A stretch of DNA of 64,000 bases from Pseudomonas cichorii (lineage in GTDB: Bacteria > Pseudomonadota > Gammaproteobacteria > Pseudomonadales > Pseudomonadaceae): positions 1 to 64,000 of the forward strand of contig NZ_RBRE01000042.1 of the NCBI RefSeq assembly GCF_003700275.1. The letters run 5' to 3'. Below are positions 17,703 to 28,146 of the stretch, piece after piece; the stretch's first letter is position 1, and every line of letters starts with the position of its first letter. The notes below the pieces were generated by a model. The model ran no database searches. It was not told the DNA's origin and worked only from the letters and a program-made list of their open reading frames with translations. The position numbers and the translations under genes were made by a program.

Positions 17703-18790
17703 GACAACATGATGAAAGTCGCGAACAACACAAAATGGGTCATGCCCTCAATAGCGTTGGTTTCTCCGTCATTGAGGTTGATCGCGCAGACCAGCAAGGT
17801 AATGAACACCATCACGGTTTGCACCGGGGTCATGGCCATCTGGAATGGCTGGCCGCTGTAAAGCGCCATGGCTTCCATGGCCGGAACGGTCAGGATCACG
17901 GTCGACAGCGAGGCGCCCAGGGCGATATTGACCACCGATTGCATGCGATTGGCCAGGGCGGCACGCAGGGCAGTAAGGATCTCCGGCGCCGCCGAAATCG
18001 CCGCCACCAGAATCGCCGTCAGCACCGGTGGCGCACCGCTGCCTTCCAGGCCCAGATCGATGGTCTTGGACATCACTTCCGCCAACGCACCGATCACCAC
18101 CACGCCGAGCACCAGAGTCACAATGGAGCGGGTCAGGTTGATCGATTCATCCTGTTCTTGCGGCTGGTCCTTGCGCTTCTTTTTATCGGGATAGCTGTAG
18201 CTGAAGAAATAGCTGTGCGGCCCGACCTGCATGCGCAGGAATAGGGTGTACAGCACGATCATTGCGCCGATGGTGAACGCCGAATACAGCTTCCAGTCAG
18301 CCTCGGGAATGAACTCGGGCACCACCATCGACACGCCCATGGCGGTCAGGATCATCACGCTGTAGGTGCGTGCCGAATCATCGTTGTACGACTGCTCGCC
18401 ATGCTTGAGGCCGCCCATCAAGGCCGCCAGGCCGAGAATGCCGTTGATATCCAGCATCACCGCGGCATAAATCGTGTCTCGAACCAATGTAGGGGACGGT
18501 TCGTTGCGCATCATGATCGCCAGGATCACCACTTCGACCAGCACCGCCGAAAGGGTCAGGATCATCGTGCCATAAGGGTCTCCGACCTTCTCGGCCAGCA
18601 GTTCGGCATGGTGCGCCACGCGCATCGAGGCACAGACGATGAACCCGACCAGCGCCAGTCCGGCCAACAGCGCAACCGTCTGGCCATTGCCCAGCAACCA
18701 GTGTTCCAGGGGATAGGCGACAAAGGTTGCGATGATCGCCAGCAGCAGAAACTTTTCTTGCCTGAGTAATGAGCCCATTACGTGTCTCAT
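17687..18790 (-). CDS. chaA: Calcium (sodium/potassium):proton antiporter ChaA-like
   Basis: A 367-residue CaCA-superfamily cation/proton exchanger with about 11 transmembrane helices. The two alpha-repeat motifs carrying the essential acidic residues are visible: [13 protein letters not shown] near 78-90 and [13 protein letters not shown] near 265-278. A charged cytoplasmic loop ([13 protein letters not shown]) splits the halves, as in ChaA. An alternative start four codons in (MGSLLRQ) is equally likely. The 3' end abuts the arsR remnant. Role: removal of calcium, sodium or potassium at alkaline pH. Confidence 0.85.
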   Translation of the reverse strand: MRHVMGSLLRQEKFLLLAIIATFVAYPLEHWLLGNGQTVALLAGLALVGFIVCASMRVAHHAELLAEKVGDPYGTMILTLSAVLVEVVILAIMMRNEPSPTLVRDTIYAAVMLDINGILGLAALMGGLKHGEQSYNDDSARTYSVMILTAMGVSMVVPEFIPEADWKLYSAFTIGAMIVLYTLFLRMQVGPHSYFFSYSYPDKKKRKDQPQEQDESINLTRSIVTLVLGVVVIGALAEVMSKTIDLGLEGSGAPPVLTAILVAAISAAPEILTALRAALANRMQSVVNIALGASLSTVILTVPAMEAMALYSGQPFQMAMTPVQTVMVFITLLVCAINLNDGETNAIEGMTHFVLFATFIMLSCLGL

Positions 18791-19007
18791 GCCCTGCGAC
18801 GCATCGTCGCGCGGCCTCCATGAAGGTAACCATCGATGAAGTGGTTGAGAGTGCGGTCTGTGACAAAAGGTTTCATAAAGCCGCAGGGCTGAGAACCAGC
18901 CTCAGGCGCAAATGACTTTTGATCCTGCCGTCTCGATATGAAATAGTGCCCGCCGTTTTCTTCGTGGCCTCTCTGGCGCGACTGTTTCCGCTACAAAGGT
19001 ATTCGCC

Positions 19008-19928
19008 ATGCGTACTTCCCGCCTCTTCCGCCTGCTGGCTTGCAGCCTGTTGGTGCTTTCGGCCAGCACTGTCCGGGCCGCTCCGATCGACATCGATGAC
19101 GGCCAGCACAAGGTCCATCTGCCGGACGCGCCAAAGCGCGTGGTGGTGCTGGAGTTCTCGTTTCTCGACGGGCTGGCTTCGGTCGGCGTAACGCCGGTCG
19201 GGGCTGCCGACGATGGCGATGCCAACCGGGTATTGCCCAAGGTGCGCAAGGCCGTGGGTGAATGGCAATCGGTGGGCCTGCGTTCGCAGCCCAATATCGA
19301 AGTGATCGCCCGCCTCAAGCCTGACCTGATCATTGCCGACCTGGGTCGTCATCAAGCGCTGTACAACGATCTGTCGAGCCTCGCGCCGACATTGATGCTG
19401 CCGTCGCGAGGCGAGGATTATCAGGGCAGCCTGAAATCCGCCGAGCTGATCGGCGTCGCGCTGGGCAAAGGTCCGCAGATGCAGGCGCGGATTGCCGAGA
19501 ACCAGCAGCACCTCAAGCAGGTCGCGGCACAGATTCCGGCCAATACCAAGGCGCTGTTCGGGGTGGCCCGGGAAGACAGCTTCTCGGTGCACGGTCCGCA
19601 CTCGTACGCTGGCAGCGTATTGCAGGCCATCGGTTTGCAGGTCCCTGAAGTGCGCAAGAATGCTGCCCCGACCGAATTTGTCAGCCTTGAGCAATTGCTG
19701 GCGCTGGACCCCGGCTGGTTGCTGGTCGGTCATTACCGTCGTCCCAGCCTGGTAGATACCTGGAGCAAGCAGCCGCTCTGGCAGGTGTTGAGTGCGGTGC
19801 GCAACAAGCAGGTCGCAGAAGTCGATGGCGACAGTTGGGCACGCAATCGCGGCATCATGGCCTCCGAGCAGATCGCCGATGATGCGCTGGCCATTCTCAA
19901 GGGCGGCAAGGCCGTACTGAACCCATAA
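19008..19928 (+). CDS. fecB: Iron(III)-dicitrate-type ABC transporter, periplasmic binding protein
   Basis: A 306-residue binding protein of the FecB/FepB cluster-8 family. A signal peptide (about residues 1-25, ending VRAA) is followed by the two-lobed periplasmic fold with PKRVVVLEFSFLDGLASVG near 40-58 and IARLKPDLIIADL near 105-117. It carries ferric citrate or another ferric siderophore from the periplasm to the FecCD permease. A ribosome binding site (AAAGG) precedes the ATG. The stop is immediately followed by the fecC start. I could not see a Fur box in the 217-base gap shared with divergent chaA. Confidence 0.83.
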   Translation: MRTSRLFRLLACSLLVLSASTVRAAPIDIDDGQHKVHLPDAPKRVVVLEFSFLDGLASVGVTPVGAADDGDANRVLPKVRKAVGEWQSVGLRSQPNIEVIARLKPDLIIADLGRHQALYNDLSSLAPTLMLPSRGEDYQGSLKSAELIGVALGKGPQMQARIAENQQHLKQVAAQIPANTKALFGVAREDSFSVHGPHSYAGSVLQAIGLQVPEVRKNAAPTEFVSLEQLLALDPGWLLVGHYRRPSLVDTWSKQPLWQVLSAVRNKQVAEVDGDSWARNRGIMASEQIADDALAILKGGKAVLNP

Positions 19929-20918
19929 ATGCGCCGCTGGCTGCTGGCGACAGTGATCGCCCTGACGTGTCTGGGCCTGTTCTGGGTTTCGCTGTTCGCG
20001 TTATCGCCGTTCAGCATTCGTCAGGCCGATGCCTGGAACGGGCTGTTCACTCTCGGCCGCGAAGGCGGCAATATCGCCTACATCGTGGCGCAGTTGCGTG
20101 TTCCGCGAGCGGCGTGTGCAGCACTGGTCGGCGCCTGCCTGGGCGTGGCCGGAGCCTTGATGCAAGGCATCACTCGTAACCGCCTGGCATCGCCGTCGCT
20201 GTTTGGTGTGACCGCAGGCGCAGCACTGGGGCTGGCGCTGTTTTCCACAGGGCTGGTCGCACCGCCATTCCCCGGTGGCGCCTTGTTGATGACGGCCATC
20301 GGCGGTGCGCTGGCGTGGATTACCGTATTCAGCCTCGGCGGCGCGTGGTCGCCTGCCACGGCTCAGGGACGACTGGTGCTGGCCGGTGTCGCCGTGGCCG
20401 CACTATGTGCGGCATTGACCCGCCTGACTGTCATTCTCGTCGAAGCCCAGGCACAAAGCGTCCTCAACTGGCTGGCCGGCTCACTGGCCAATGTCGGCGC
20501 GGCGCAATTGCAACTGCTCTGGCCTTGTACCTTGATCGGTACAGTACTGGCGATAGCCTGTGCCCCGCGCCTGAATCTGATCAACCTGGGCGAAGACGCC
20601 GCCCGCTCGCTCGGTGTGCGTATCGGTGCGCTACGGTTTCTGGTGTTCGTGGTCAGCCTGCTGCTGGTGGGTGCCAGCGTCTGCGCAGTGGGACCGATTG
20701 CTTTTGTCGGCCTGATTGCACCGAACATCGCCCGTCAGGTGCTGGGTAATGATTACCGCTGGCTGATCCCGATCAGCGCTGGCCTGGGTGCTGCAATTGT
20801 GCTGGCCGCCGACCTGATCAGCCGGGCCGTGGCCTTTCCGGTCGAGACGCCCGCCGGGGTTGTCACTGCGCTGATCGGTGCACCGTTCTTTCTGTTTCTG
20901 GCCAGGCGTACACTATGA
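19929..20918 (+). CDS. fecC: Iron(III)-dicitrate ABC transporter permease FecC
   Basis: A 329-residue inner-membrane permease of the FecCD family with nine to ten hydrophobic segments. It starts on the base after the fecB stop. The conserved LRVPRAACAALVGACLGVAGALMQ and ASPSLFGVTAGA blocks near residues 57-100 identify it, and GPIAFVGLIAPNIAR near 255-270 forms the coupling loop to the ATPase. It pairs with FecD at 20915, overlapping by four bases. Confidence 0.86.
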   Translation: MRRWLLATVIALTCLGLFWVSLFALSPFSIRQADAWNGLFTLGREGGNIAYIVAQLRVPRAACAALVGACLGVAGALMQGITRNRLASPSLFGVTAGAALGLALFSTGLVAPPFPGGALLMTAIGGALAWITVFSLGGAWSPATAQGRLVLAGVAVAALCAALTRLTVILVEAQAQSVLNWLAGSLANVGAAQLQLLWPCTLIGTVLAIACAPRLNLINLGEDAARSLGVRIGALRFLVFVVSLLLVGASVCAVGPIAFVGLIAPNIARQVLGNDYRWLIPISAGLGAAIVLAADLISRAVAFPVETPAGVVTALIGAPFFLFLARRTL

Positions 20919-21883
20919 ATCAGCCACGCTCAAGATTGCTGATCCTGCTCGCGCTATTGCTGTTGGCATTGCTGCTCAGCCTGAGTGCGGGCACGGTCTG
21001 GCTGACGCCCGGCGCAGTCTTCGATCACTTGCTCGCCCACGACAGCAAGGACTTCGAGGTCTGGAACCATCGCCTGCCCCGTGGCCTGATCGCGATTCTG
21101 ACCGGCAGTGCCTTCGGCCTTGCCGGAGCTATCGTGCAAGGCGTGATCCGCAACCCGCTGGCCTCGCCGGAAATCCTCGGCGTCACTCAGGGGGCCGGGC
21201 TGGCGCTGACCATTGCGATCATCGGTGTACCGCAGTTGCCGGTGGTCTGGCTGCCGCTGGTGGCCTGCCTGGGTGGCGCGGCAGGTGCGCTGCTGCTGGC
21301 GCTGTACAACACCGGCGTACAGTTTTCCGGGGTACGTTTCGCGCTGTCCGGGGTGGCGATTGCGGTCACGTTGTCGAGCATCACCGAATTCCTGATCCTC
21401 TCCAATCCGCTGGATATCAACACGGCCCTGCTGGCCCTGACCGGCAGCCTGTGGAGCCGTAACTGGCATCACGTCCTGCTGGCCTTGCCGTTTCTGCTGC
21501 TGATCCCGGCCTGCCTGTTGCTGGCCAAGCCACTGAACCTGATCGGCCTGGGCGATGAGGCCGCGCAGAGTCTCGGCACCGGCCTGAAACGCATCCGCTG
21601 GCTGGCGATGGGTGGCTCGGTGCTGCTGACCAGCCTTGGCGTGGGCATCATCGGGCCGGTGGGTTTCGTCGGTCTGGTCGCGCCGCACATGGCCCGGCGT
21701 CTGGTCGGCGGTCATCATCAATATCTGTTGCCTGCCTCGATGTTGCTGGGTTCGCTACTGCTGGTGCTGGCCGACACTCTGGGACGCACGCTGATCGCCC
21801 CCAGCGAGATTCCTGCCGGGATTCTCACAGCGGTAATCGGCGCTCCATATTTCCTCTGGCTGCTGGCACGATTCAAAGGTTGA
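20915..21883 (+). CDS. fecD: Iron(III)-dicitrate ABC transporter permease FecD
   Basis: A 322-residue FecCD-family permease. Blocks parallel to FecC are clear: LPRGLIAILTGSAFGLAGAIVQ near 50-72, LASPEILGVTQGAG near 78-92 and GPVGFVGLVAPHMAR near 248-262. It is translationally coupled to fecC and four bases from fecE, completing a heterodimeric iron-siderophore channel in the inner membrane. Confidence 0.86.
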   Translation: MNQPRSRLLILLALLLLALLLSLSAGTVWLTPGAVFDHLLAHDSKDFEVWNHRLPRGLIAILTGSAFGLAGAIVQGVIRNPLASPEILGVTQGAGLALTIAIIGVPQLPVVWLPLVACLGGAAGALLLALYNTGVQFSGVRFALSGVAIAVTLSSITEFLILSNPLDINTALLALTGSLWSRNWHHVLLALPFLLLIPACLLLAKPLNLIGLGDEAAQSLGTGLKRIRWLAMGGSVLLTSLGVGIIGPVGFVGLVAPHMARRLVGGHHQYLLPASMLLGSLLLVLADTLGRTLIAPSEIPAGILTAVIGAPYFLWLLARFKG

Positions 21884-21887
21884 TTCC

Positions 21888-22679
21888 ATGAGCATTCTCC
21901 AGGCACAGCAACTCGACATCGGCTACGGCGCGACGCGCATCGTGCAGTCGCTGTCGTTCAGTCCGCCGCCCGGCAAGGTCACGGCATTGATCGGTCCCAA
22001 TGGCTGCGGCAAGTCCACCCTGCTCAAGGCTTTTGCACGGATTCTCACGCCGCAGGCCGGCAGCCTGAGCCTCGACGGACAAGCCTACGAAAAACTTTCG
22101 CCGCGAGAGCTGGCGCGCAGGATTGCCTTTCTGCCGCAAGTGCTGCCGATCCCGGAAGGCGTCAGCGTGCGCCAACTGGTTGCCTATGGACGCAGCCCGC
22201 ACAACAGCCTGTGGGGACGCTTGAGTGGGGCCGACCGTGCCAGTGTCGATCAGGCCCTGAAACGCATGGAGCTGGAAACACTGGCCGAACGACCGCTGTC
22301 CGACCTGTCCGGCGGGCAACGTCAGCGGGCCTGGCTGGCAATGGTTCTGGCGCAGGATGCCGATATCGTGTTGCTGGACGAACCGACGACCTATCTGGAC
22401 ATCAGCCATCAGGTCGAGCTGCTGGATCTGATGCGTCAGCTCAGTGCCGAAGGCAAGACCGTGATCACTGTGCTGCATGACATCAACCAGGCCTGCCGCT
22501 ATGCCGACCACCTGGCGGTGATGCAGGCCGGACGTCTGGTGGCGAGCGGCAGTCCTGACGAGGTGCTGGATGCCGAGCTGGTTGGCCGGGTGTTCGATGT
22601 GCAAGTGCAGATCCTTCGCGAGCCGGTGGCCGGCACACCGATGTGCATTGTCGAGCGCAGCACGCGCTGCACCAGTTAG
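21888..22679 (+). CDS. fecE: Iron(III)-dicitrate ABC transporter ATPase FecE
   Basis: A 263-residue ABC ATPase. Walker A GPNGCGKST is near residues 36-44, signature LSGGQRQRAW near 140-149, Walker B IVLLDEPTTYLD near 160-171 and the H-loop VLHD near 195. The last gene of fecBCDE. No fecA receptor or fecIR regulators occur nearby, so outer-membrane uptake must rely on a receptor elsewhere, and substrate identity is inferred from sequence only. Confidence 0.86.
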   Translation: MSILQAQQLDIGYGATRIVQSLSFSPPPGKVTALIGPNGCGKSTLLKAFARILTPQAGSLSLDGQAYEKLSPRELARRIAFLPQVLPIPEGVSVRQLVAYGRSPHNSLWGRLSGADRASVDQALKRMELETLAERPLSDLSGGQRQRAWLAMVLAQDADIVLLDEPTTYLDISHQVELLDLMRQLSAEGKTVITVLHDINQACRYADHLAVMQAGRLVASGSPDEVLDAELVGRVFDVQVQILREPVAGTPMCIVERSTRCTS

Positions 22680-22842
22680 AAGCGAACACGACACTCCTGC
22701 ACCTTCGCGCTGCATGCCGCTGAAGGCCAACAGGCCGGGAAGCGGCGGCGCGGCATAAACTGTCTTTCTGGTCAGTTTTTTGCATTGCTGGCTTACCCCG
22801 CCCAGTCGGCCACGCCAACAAGATCGCTAGGAGCTAGACCCG

Positions 22843-23937
22843 ATGCACCTGACCAACCCACGTCGTCCTCTGAAAAAACTGCTGTGCGCCATGGCCGCTG
22901 TTGTCGGTCTGGGTTCCAGCCTGCTCGCTGCGGCTGCCGATCCCCTGAAAGTCGGCTTTGTCTACATCGGCCCCATCGGCGACCACGGCTGGACCTATCA
23001 GCACGAGCAAGGCCGCAAGGCGATGGTTGCCGCGCTGGGCGACAAGGTCAGCAGCAGTTACGTCGAGAACGTACCGGAAGGTGCCGACGCCGAGCGTGTG
23101 ATTCGCAACATGGCCAAAGGTGGCTTCGACCTCATTTTCAGCACCTCTTTCGGCTACATGAACCCGACGCTGAAAGTCGCCAAGCAATTCCCGAAAGTGA
23201 AGTTCGAGCACGCTACCGGCTACAAGCAGGACAAGAACATGGGCACCTACCTGGCCCGCACCTATGAAGGCCGATATGTCGGTGGCTTCCTTGCTGCGAA
23301 GATGACCAAGACCAAGAAGGTCGGCTATGTCGCCTCGTTCCCGATCCCGGAAGTCCTGCGCGATATCGACGCCATCCAACTGGCGCTGAACAAGTACAAC
23401 CCCGGCACTGAAATCAAGGTGGTGTGGGTCAACTCCTGGTTCGATCCGGGCAAGGAAGCCGATGCCGCCAATGCCTTGATCGACCAGGGCGTGGACGTGG
23501 TATTCCAGCACACCGACAGCCCGGCGCCGATCCAGACCGCCGAGCGACGTGGCGTCTATGCAGTCGGCTATGCCTCGGACATGGCGCACTTCGGCCCCAA
23601 GGCGGTACTGACCTCCATCGTCAACAACTGGGGCCCGCACTACATCCAGGCCACCGAAGGTGTGATCGCCGGAAGCTGGAAGCCACAGGATTACTGGGGC
23701 GGCCTCAAGGAAGGTACGGTTGAGTTGCCGATCAGCGATCTGGTCCCGGCCGACGTGAAAGCCGAAGCCCAGAAGATCATCGCCAGCATCGAGAGCGGTG
23801 AATTCCATCCGTTCACCGGCCCGATAAAGGACCAGACCGGCGCAGTGAAGATTCCTGAAGGCAAGGTGGCAACCAATGCCGAACTGGCCTCGATGAACTA
23901 TTACGTCGAAGGGATTACGGCAGAACTGCCGAAATAA
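22843..23937 (+). CDS. BMP-family ABC transporter substrate-binding protein (nucleoside type)
   Basis: A 364-residue periplasmic protein of the basic membrane protein (Bmp/PnrA) family, which binds purine nucleosides. A signal peptide (about 1-31) precedes the mature start ADPLKVGFVYIGPIGDHGW. The YEGRYVGGFLAAKM block near 143-156 is typical. It is the likely partner of the ATPase and permeases encoded at 7615-11206, which lack a binding protein of their own. It is followed by a hairpin and then by the oxygenase and adenine deaminase genes, co-oriented. Confidence 0.85.
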   Translation: MHLTNPRRPLKKLLCAMAAVVGLGSSLLAAAADPLKVGFVYIGPIGDHGWTYQHEQGRKAMVAALGDKVSSSYVENVPEGADAERVIRNMAKGGFDLIFSTSFGYMNPTLKVAKQFPKVKFEHATGYKQDKNMGTYLARTYEGRYVGGFLAAKMTKTKKVGYVASFPIPEVLRDIDAIQLALNKYNPGTEIKVVWVNSWFDPGKEADAANALIDQGVDVVFQHTDSPAPIQTAERRGVYAVGYASDMAHFGPKAVLTSIVNNWGPHYIQATEGVIAGSWKPQDYWGGLKEGTVELPISDLVPADVKAEAQKIIASIESGEFHPFTGPIKDQTGAVKIPEGKVATNAELASMNYYVEGITAELPK

Positions 23938-23943
23938 TCGCTT

Positions 23944-23976
23944 CGCGAGCAGGCCTGCAATGCTTGCCTGCTCGCG
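23944..23976. terminator. Hairpin after the BMP gene
   Basis: Perfect 11-base arms (CGCGAGCAGGC / GCCTGCTCGCG) enclose an 11-base loop six bases after the stop codon. No U tract follows, so it is probably a REP-type mRNA stabiliser that favours the binding-protein message over the downstream genes. A factor-dependent terminator is the alternative. Confidence 0.6.
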
Positions 23977-24018
23977 GATGCTCCCGCGAATAAATAACCT
24001 GACATTCAGGAATGGTTC

Positions 24019-24987
24019 ATGAACCGGCTTCCCGTTATCGATATCTCCCCGCTCTACACGCCCGACGAGCAAGCCTGGCAGGCTGTCGCCACACAGATCG
24101 ACCAGGCCTGTCGCGAGTGGGGCTTTTTCTACATTCAGGGCCACCCGATCACGGCCCGGCGCATCGAGCAGGTACTGGACGCCGGCAAGCAATTCTTTGC
24201 CCGCCCCGAATCTGAAAAACTCAGGATCGATATCACCCAGAGCACTCATCATCGCGGTTACGGGGCGATTGCTACCGAGCAACTGGACCCGAACCTGCCC
24301 AGCGATCTCAAGGAAACCTTCGACATGGGCCTGCATCTGGATGCCGATCATCCCGATGTACTGGCAGGCAAACCCTTGCGTGGGCCGAACCGTCACCCGG
24401 ACATGCCCGGCTGGAAAGAGCTGATGGAGCAGCACTACCTGGATATGCAGGCGCTGGCGCAAACCCTGTTGCGGGCCATGACCCTGGCGCTGGGTATCGA
24501 GCGTGATTTCTTCGATCAGCGTTTCAAGGATCCGGTCAGTGTACTGCGCATAATTCACTATCCGCCGCGCCATACCGCGACATCCACCGAACAGCAAGGC
24601 GCGGGGGCGCATACCGACTATGGCTGCATCACGCTGCTGTATCAGGATTCAGCCGGCGGCCTGCAGGTGCGTGACGTTCGTGGCGAATGGATTGACGCGC
24701 CGCCGCTTGCAAACACCTTCGTGGTCAACCTTGGCGACATGATGGCGCGCTGGAGCAATGACCGTTATGTCTCCACACCGCACCGGGTCATCAGCCCGCT
24801 GGGCGTGGATCGCTACTCCATGCCGTTCTTCGCCGAACCGCACCCGGACACCCGCATCGAATGCCTGCCGGGCTGTCAGAGCGAAACCATCCCGGCACGC
24901 TATCCTGCAACGACCTGCGCACAATTCCTGCTGTCACGCTTTGCAGATACCTATGCCTATCGGCGCGAGCAGGAGGCCATTACCTGA
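24019..24987 (+). CDS. 2-oxoglutarate/Fe(II)-dependent oxygenase, isopenicillin-N-synthase-like
   Basis: A 322-residue oxygenase. The N-terminal DIOX_N segment (residues 4-110) is followed by a jelly-roll core with iron ligands His198 and Asp200 (AHTDYGC) and His255 (TPHRV), and the 2-oxoglutarate-binding RYS at 265-267. All catalytic residues are intact. The substrate is unknown. It sits between a purine-nucleoside-binding protein and adenine deaminase, an arrangement I recall in P. aeruginosa too (about PA0147-PA0148). A hydroxylating or N-demethylating step on a purine or related compound is a reasonable hypothesis, not a finding. Confidence 0.8.
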   Translation: MNRLPVIDISPLYTPDEQAWQAVATQIDQACREWGFFYIQGHPITARRIEQVLDAGKQFFARPESEKLRIDITQSTHHRGYGAIATEQLDPNLPSDLKETFDMGLHLDADHPDVLAGKPLRGPNRHPDMPGWKELMEQHYLDMQALAQTLLRAMTLALGIERDFFDQRFKDPVSVLRIIHYPPRHTATSTEQQGAGAHTDYGCITLLYQDSAGGLQVRDVRGEWIDAPPLANTFVVNLGDMMARWSNDRYVSTPHRVISPLGVDRYSMPFFAEPHPDTRIECLPGCQSETIPARYPATTCAQFLLSRFADTYAYRREQEAIT

Positions 24988-25055
24988 ACTACCGGTCAGG
25001 TTTTACCCTGCAATGGACAAGCATCTGTAGAATGCCCGCCATCTGCACCTGATGA

Positions 25056-26018
<963 letters not shown>

Positions 26019-26027
26019 TCCGCAAGC

Positions 26028-26060
26028 TTGCGGGCAGCAGCGCAATCCGCCTGCCCGCAA
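26028..26060. terminator. Bidirectional hairpin between convergent genes
   Basis: Perfect 10-base arms (TTGCGGGCAG / CTGCCCGCAA) with a 13-base loop lie in the 48-base gap between add and the convergent regulator. No clear U run, but the position suits a shared terminator. Confidence 0.6.
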
Positions 26061-26066
26061 TGTTCG

Positions 26067-26759
26067 TCAAGCTGCAGAAGCGATCTTGCCGATCTCGCGC
26101 TGCCCGTTGGAGGACACCTGCAGGGTGCTGGACTCCTCGGTGGTACGCAGCCATCCCATCTGAATGAACAACTGCAACAGCCCCGCTCCCAACGCGCCGC
26201 CCAGATGCGGGCTGCGCTCGCTCCAGTCCGGACAGACACAGACCGTCTCGCGTTGACGTAGCGCCAATGCAGGCACGTAAATGCCTCGTTCGGCAAACTT
26301 GGCCATTCCCTTGCTGGTCACCTCGACGCGCTGCTCCTGCTGCTCGATCCAGCCGGCACCCAGCAGGCGCTGGTAAAGCTCGGCGGCCATTTCGCCTCCC
26401 AGATGATCGGAGCAGATCCGTGCACGGCGGATGGGCAAAGGAGGTATGGGTTGCGCCATCGTGCGGCTGATCTGGTCGGCACTCACCAGCGACGCATTGG
26501 CCAGCGCCTCCACGGCGGCGCCGATTTCCGGTGCTGCCAGTCGAAAGAAGCGTTTGCGCCCCCGTGCCTCCTGCTTCAACAGCCCGCCACTGGCCAGTCG
26601 TGCCAAATGCGCACCTGCAGAAGATGTAGAGAGCCCCGCCAGTAACGCCAACTCGTTGGCAGGACGGGCAGTACCATCCATCAATGCCCAAATCATTGCG
26701 CTACGCTTGGGGTCGGCCAGTAGTGTCGCGATCTGACTGATGCAAGGTGCATATTCCAT
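26067..26759 (-). CDS. ArsR-family winged-helix regulator with C-terminal domain
   Basis: A 230-residue regulator, with start chosen at MEYAPCISQI (26759). The N-terminal ArsR-type winged helix is at about residues 5-85 (LLADPKRSAMIWALMDG, LSTSSAGAHLARLASGGLL). A second C-terminal domain contains the cysteine-bearing CVCPDWSER near residue 185. It resembles YdaL/HigA-neighbour two-domain ArsR proteins; the regulated gene is not evident. It is isolated, with a 360-base non-coding region upstream. Metal sensing is not implied because the usual ArsR cysteine motif is absent. Confidence 0.75.
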   Translation of the reverse strand: MEYAPCISQIATLLADPKRSAMIWALMDGTARPANELALLAGLSTSSAGAHLARLASGGLLKQEARGRKRFFRLAAPEIGAAVEALANASLVSADQISRTMAQPIPPLPIRRARICSDHLGGEMAAELYQRLLGAGWIEQQEQRVEVTSKGMAKFAERGIYVPALALRQRETVCVCPDWSERSPHLGGALGAGLLQLFIQMGWLRTTEESSTLQVSSNGQREIGKIASAA

Positions 26760-27120
26760 GTATTCACTCCCTGTTGAAACATTCATCTATAGCGATGGCA
26801 TATTGATGACAATCCCGCTCCCGTAAAGTTGAACGTACATCCAACCTGAAATGACAAGTATAAACTCTATGACCTCCAAGCCGATCAGGTAAAAGTTCCG
26901 GCAGCCGGGTCACTGCCGGACACATTTGTAAAACAATGGCCACCATTTTCACGAACTTGTCGAACATCTCCTGATTTCTCGATGCCGCCAGCGCTCGACA
27001 GTCGCCGTCTTGAATACCTTCCTTATGTTGGCACTTTGCAATTGAAAACTGTATTTACCTTTTATATTTTCCGAAGTTTCCGTCAGTCTTTTCCACAAAG
27101 TCTTCCAGACCGACAAACAA
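26760..27120. other. Non-coding, AT-rich gap of about 360 bases
   Basis: No gene is supportable. The only defined structure is a hairpin with 8-base arms (TCCGGCAG at 26897-26904, CTGCCGGA at 26913-26920) and an 8-base loop. On the minus strand it is followed by ACTTTTACC, weakly terminator-like. The part near 27000-27100 is T-rich and its GC content is clearly below that of the neighbouring genes. Confidence 0.55.
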
Positions 27121-28032
27121 CTAACGATTTACCGGTACAGAGAGTTGCGCACATCGAATACGCAGCATTTCAAGTAACAGGCTGACGGGTTTGTTGAGTT
27201 GCACTCGATGCGCACATAACAGGTTCAGCGGCACGGCCTCGCCGTGCAAGTGCGGCATCAATACCTTCAGCCGCCCCGCCTGGACATCGGCGGCGATATC
27301 CAGCCAGGACCGGTACGCCACACCGGCACCTGCCAGTGCCCAGCGGCGCACCACATCACTGTCCGGGCTGAAACGGTTGCCGCTTACGGTCAGGCTCACT
27401 TCGCGCTTGCCGTCGTGAAAGCTCCAGTGATCGTGAACCCGGTCACCGAGCATCAGCAGCAGGCAGTTATGCTGCGCCAGATCGCCGACGTTTTGCGGCT
27501 CACCCTGACGTGCCAGATAATCAGGGGCAGCACACAGCACCCGCCGATTGTCGGGAGCCACAGCCCTTGCCACCAGACTCGAATCGCCTGGCTCGCCATA
27601 GCGCAGGGCTACATCCACCGGCTGGCGAAACAGATCGTCCACCCGGTCGCCCACCAGCAGGCGCACGGACAATTGCGGATGTTGCTGCTGAAACTCATCG
27701 AGCCACGGCAACAGCACGTTGCGTCCGAAATCCGAGGGTGCCGAGAGTTGCAGGACGCCATTGCAGCTTTCCTGATTGCTGGCCAGCAGGCGTCGGCCAT
27801 CCTCCAGGCTGCCCAGCGCCGCACGCGCGTACTCCAGAAACCCTTCACCGTCGGCGGTCAGTCGCAAGCTGCGCGTGGAGCGGGCCAGCAGGCGCACGCC
27901 CAGTTGCTGCTCGATACGCTTGAGCGCCGCGCTGGCGACCGCTGCCGACATGTCCATGCCTCGCGCAGCCGCAGACAGGCTGCCCAGATCTGCGGCCCGA
28001 ACAAACAACTGCAAGTCATCGAAACGCAACAT
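27121..28032 (-). CDS. LysR-family transcriptional regulator
   Basis: The start is taken at 28032 (MLRFDDLQLFVRAAD), giving 303 residues; the longer frame adds 21 unlike residues. The N-terminal helix-turn-helix spans about 1-60 (LGSLSAAARGMDMSAAVASAALKRIE) and a LysR substrate domain follows. The AAVASAALKRIE variant recognition helix is typical of the LysR subgroup controlling oxidoreductases. It is divergent from the quinone oxidoreductase gene at 28147 across a 114-base AT-rich gap, so autoregulation and control of that gene are likely. Confidence 0.85.
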   Translation of the reverse strand: MLRFDDLQLFVRAADLGSLSAAARGMDMSAAVASAALKRIEQQLGVRLLARSTRSLRLTADGEGFLEYARAALGSLEDGRRLLASNQESCNGVLQLSAPSDFGRNVLLPWLDEFQQQHPQLSVRLLVGDRVDDLFRQPVDVALRYGEPGDSSLVARAVAPDNRRVLCAAPDYLARQGEPQNVGDLAQHNCLLLMLGDRVHDHWSFHDGKREVSLTVSGNRFSPDSDVVRRWALAGAGVAYRSWLDIAADVQAGRLKVLMPHLHGEAVPLNLLCAHRVQLNKPVSLLLEMLRIRCAQLSVPVNR

Positions 28033-28146
28033 GTCAGCCCCGATTATCAAAATAAAATTGAAAGAGACTGCCGTTTTAGCCGCTTTTATCTTCAAGGGAA
28101 ATGACCAATCATTCGTTCATCCACTTTTCACCTTCTGGAGCACTGC

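Noticed and set aside
18791..19007. Fur box upstream of fecB
   Set aside because: No stretch resembles the 19-base GATAATGATAATCATTATC consensus.
22834..24612. 592-codon open frame on the minus strand
   Set aside because: It lies antisense to the BMP and oxygenase genes, which have clear families. Such frames arise in GC-rich genomes and this one has no recognisable domain.
26764..26967. 67-codon frame upstream of the ArsR-like gene
   Set aside because: No ribosome binding site or conserved composition; it spans the promoter region and hairpin.
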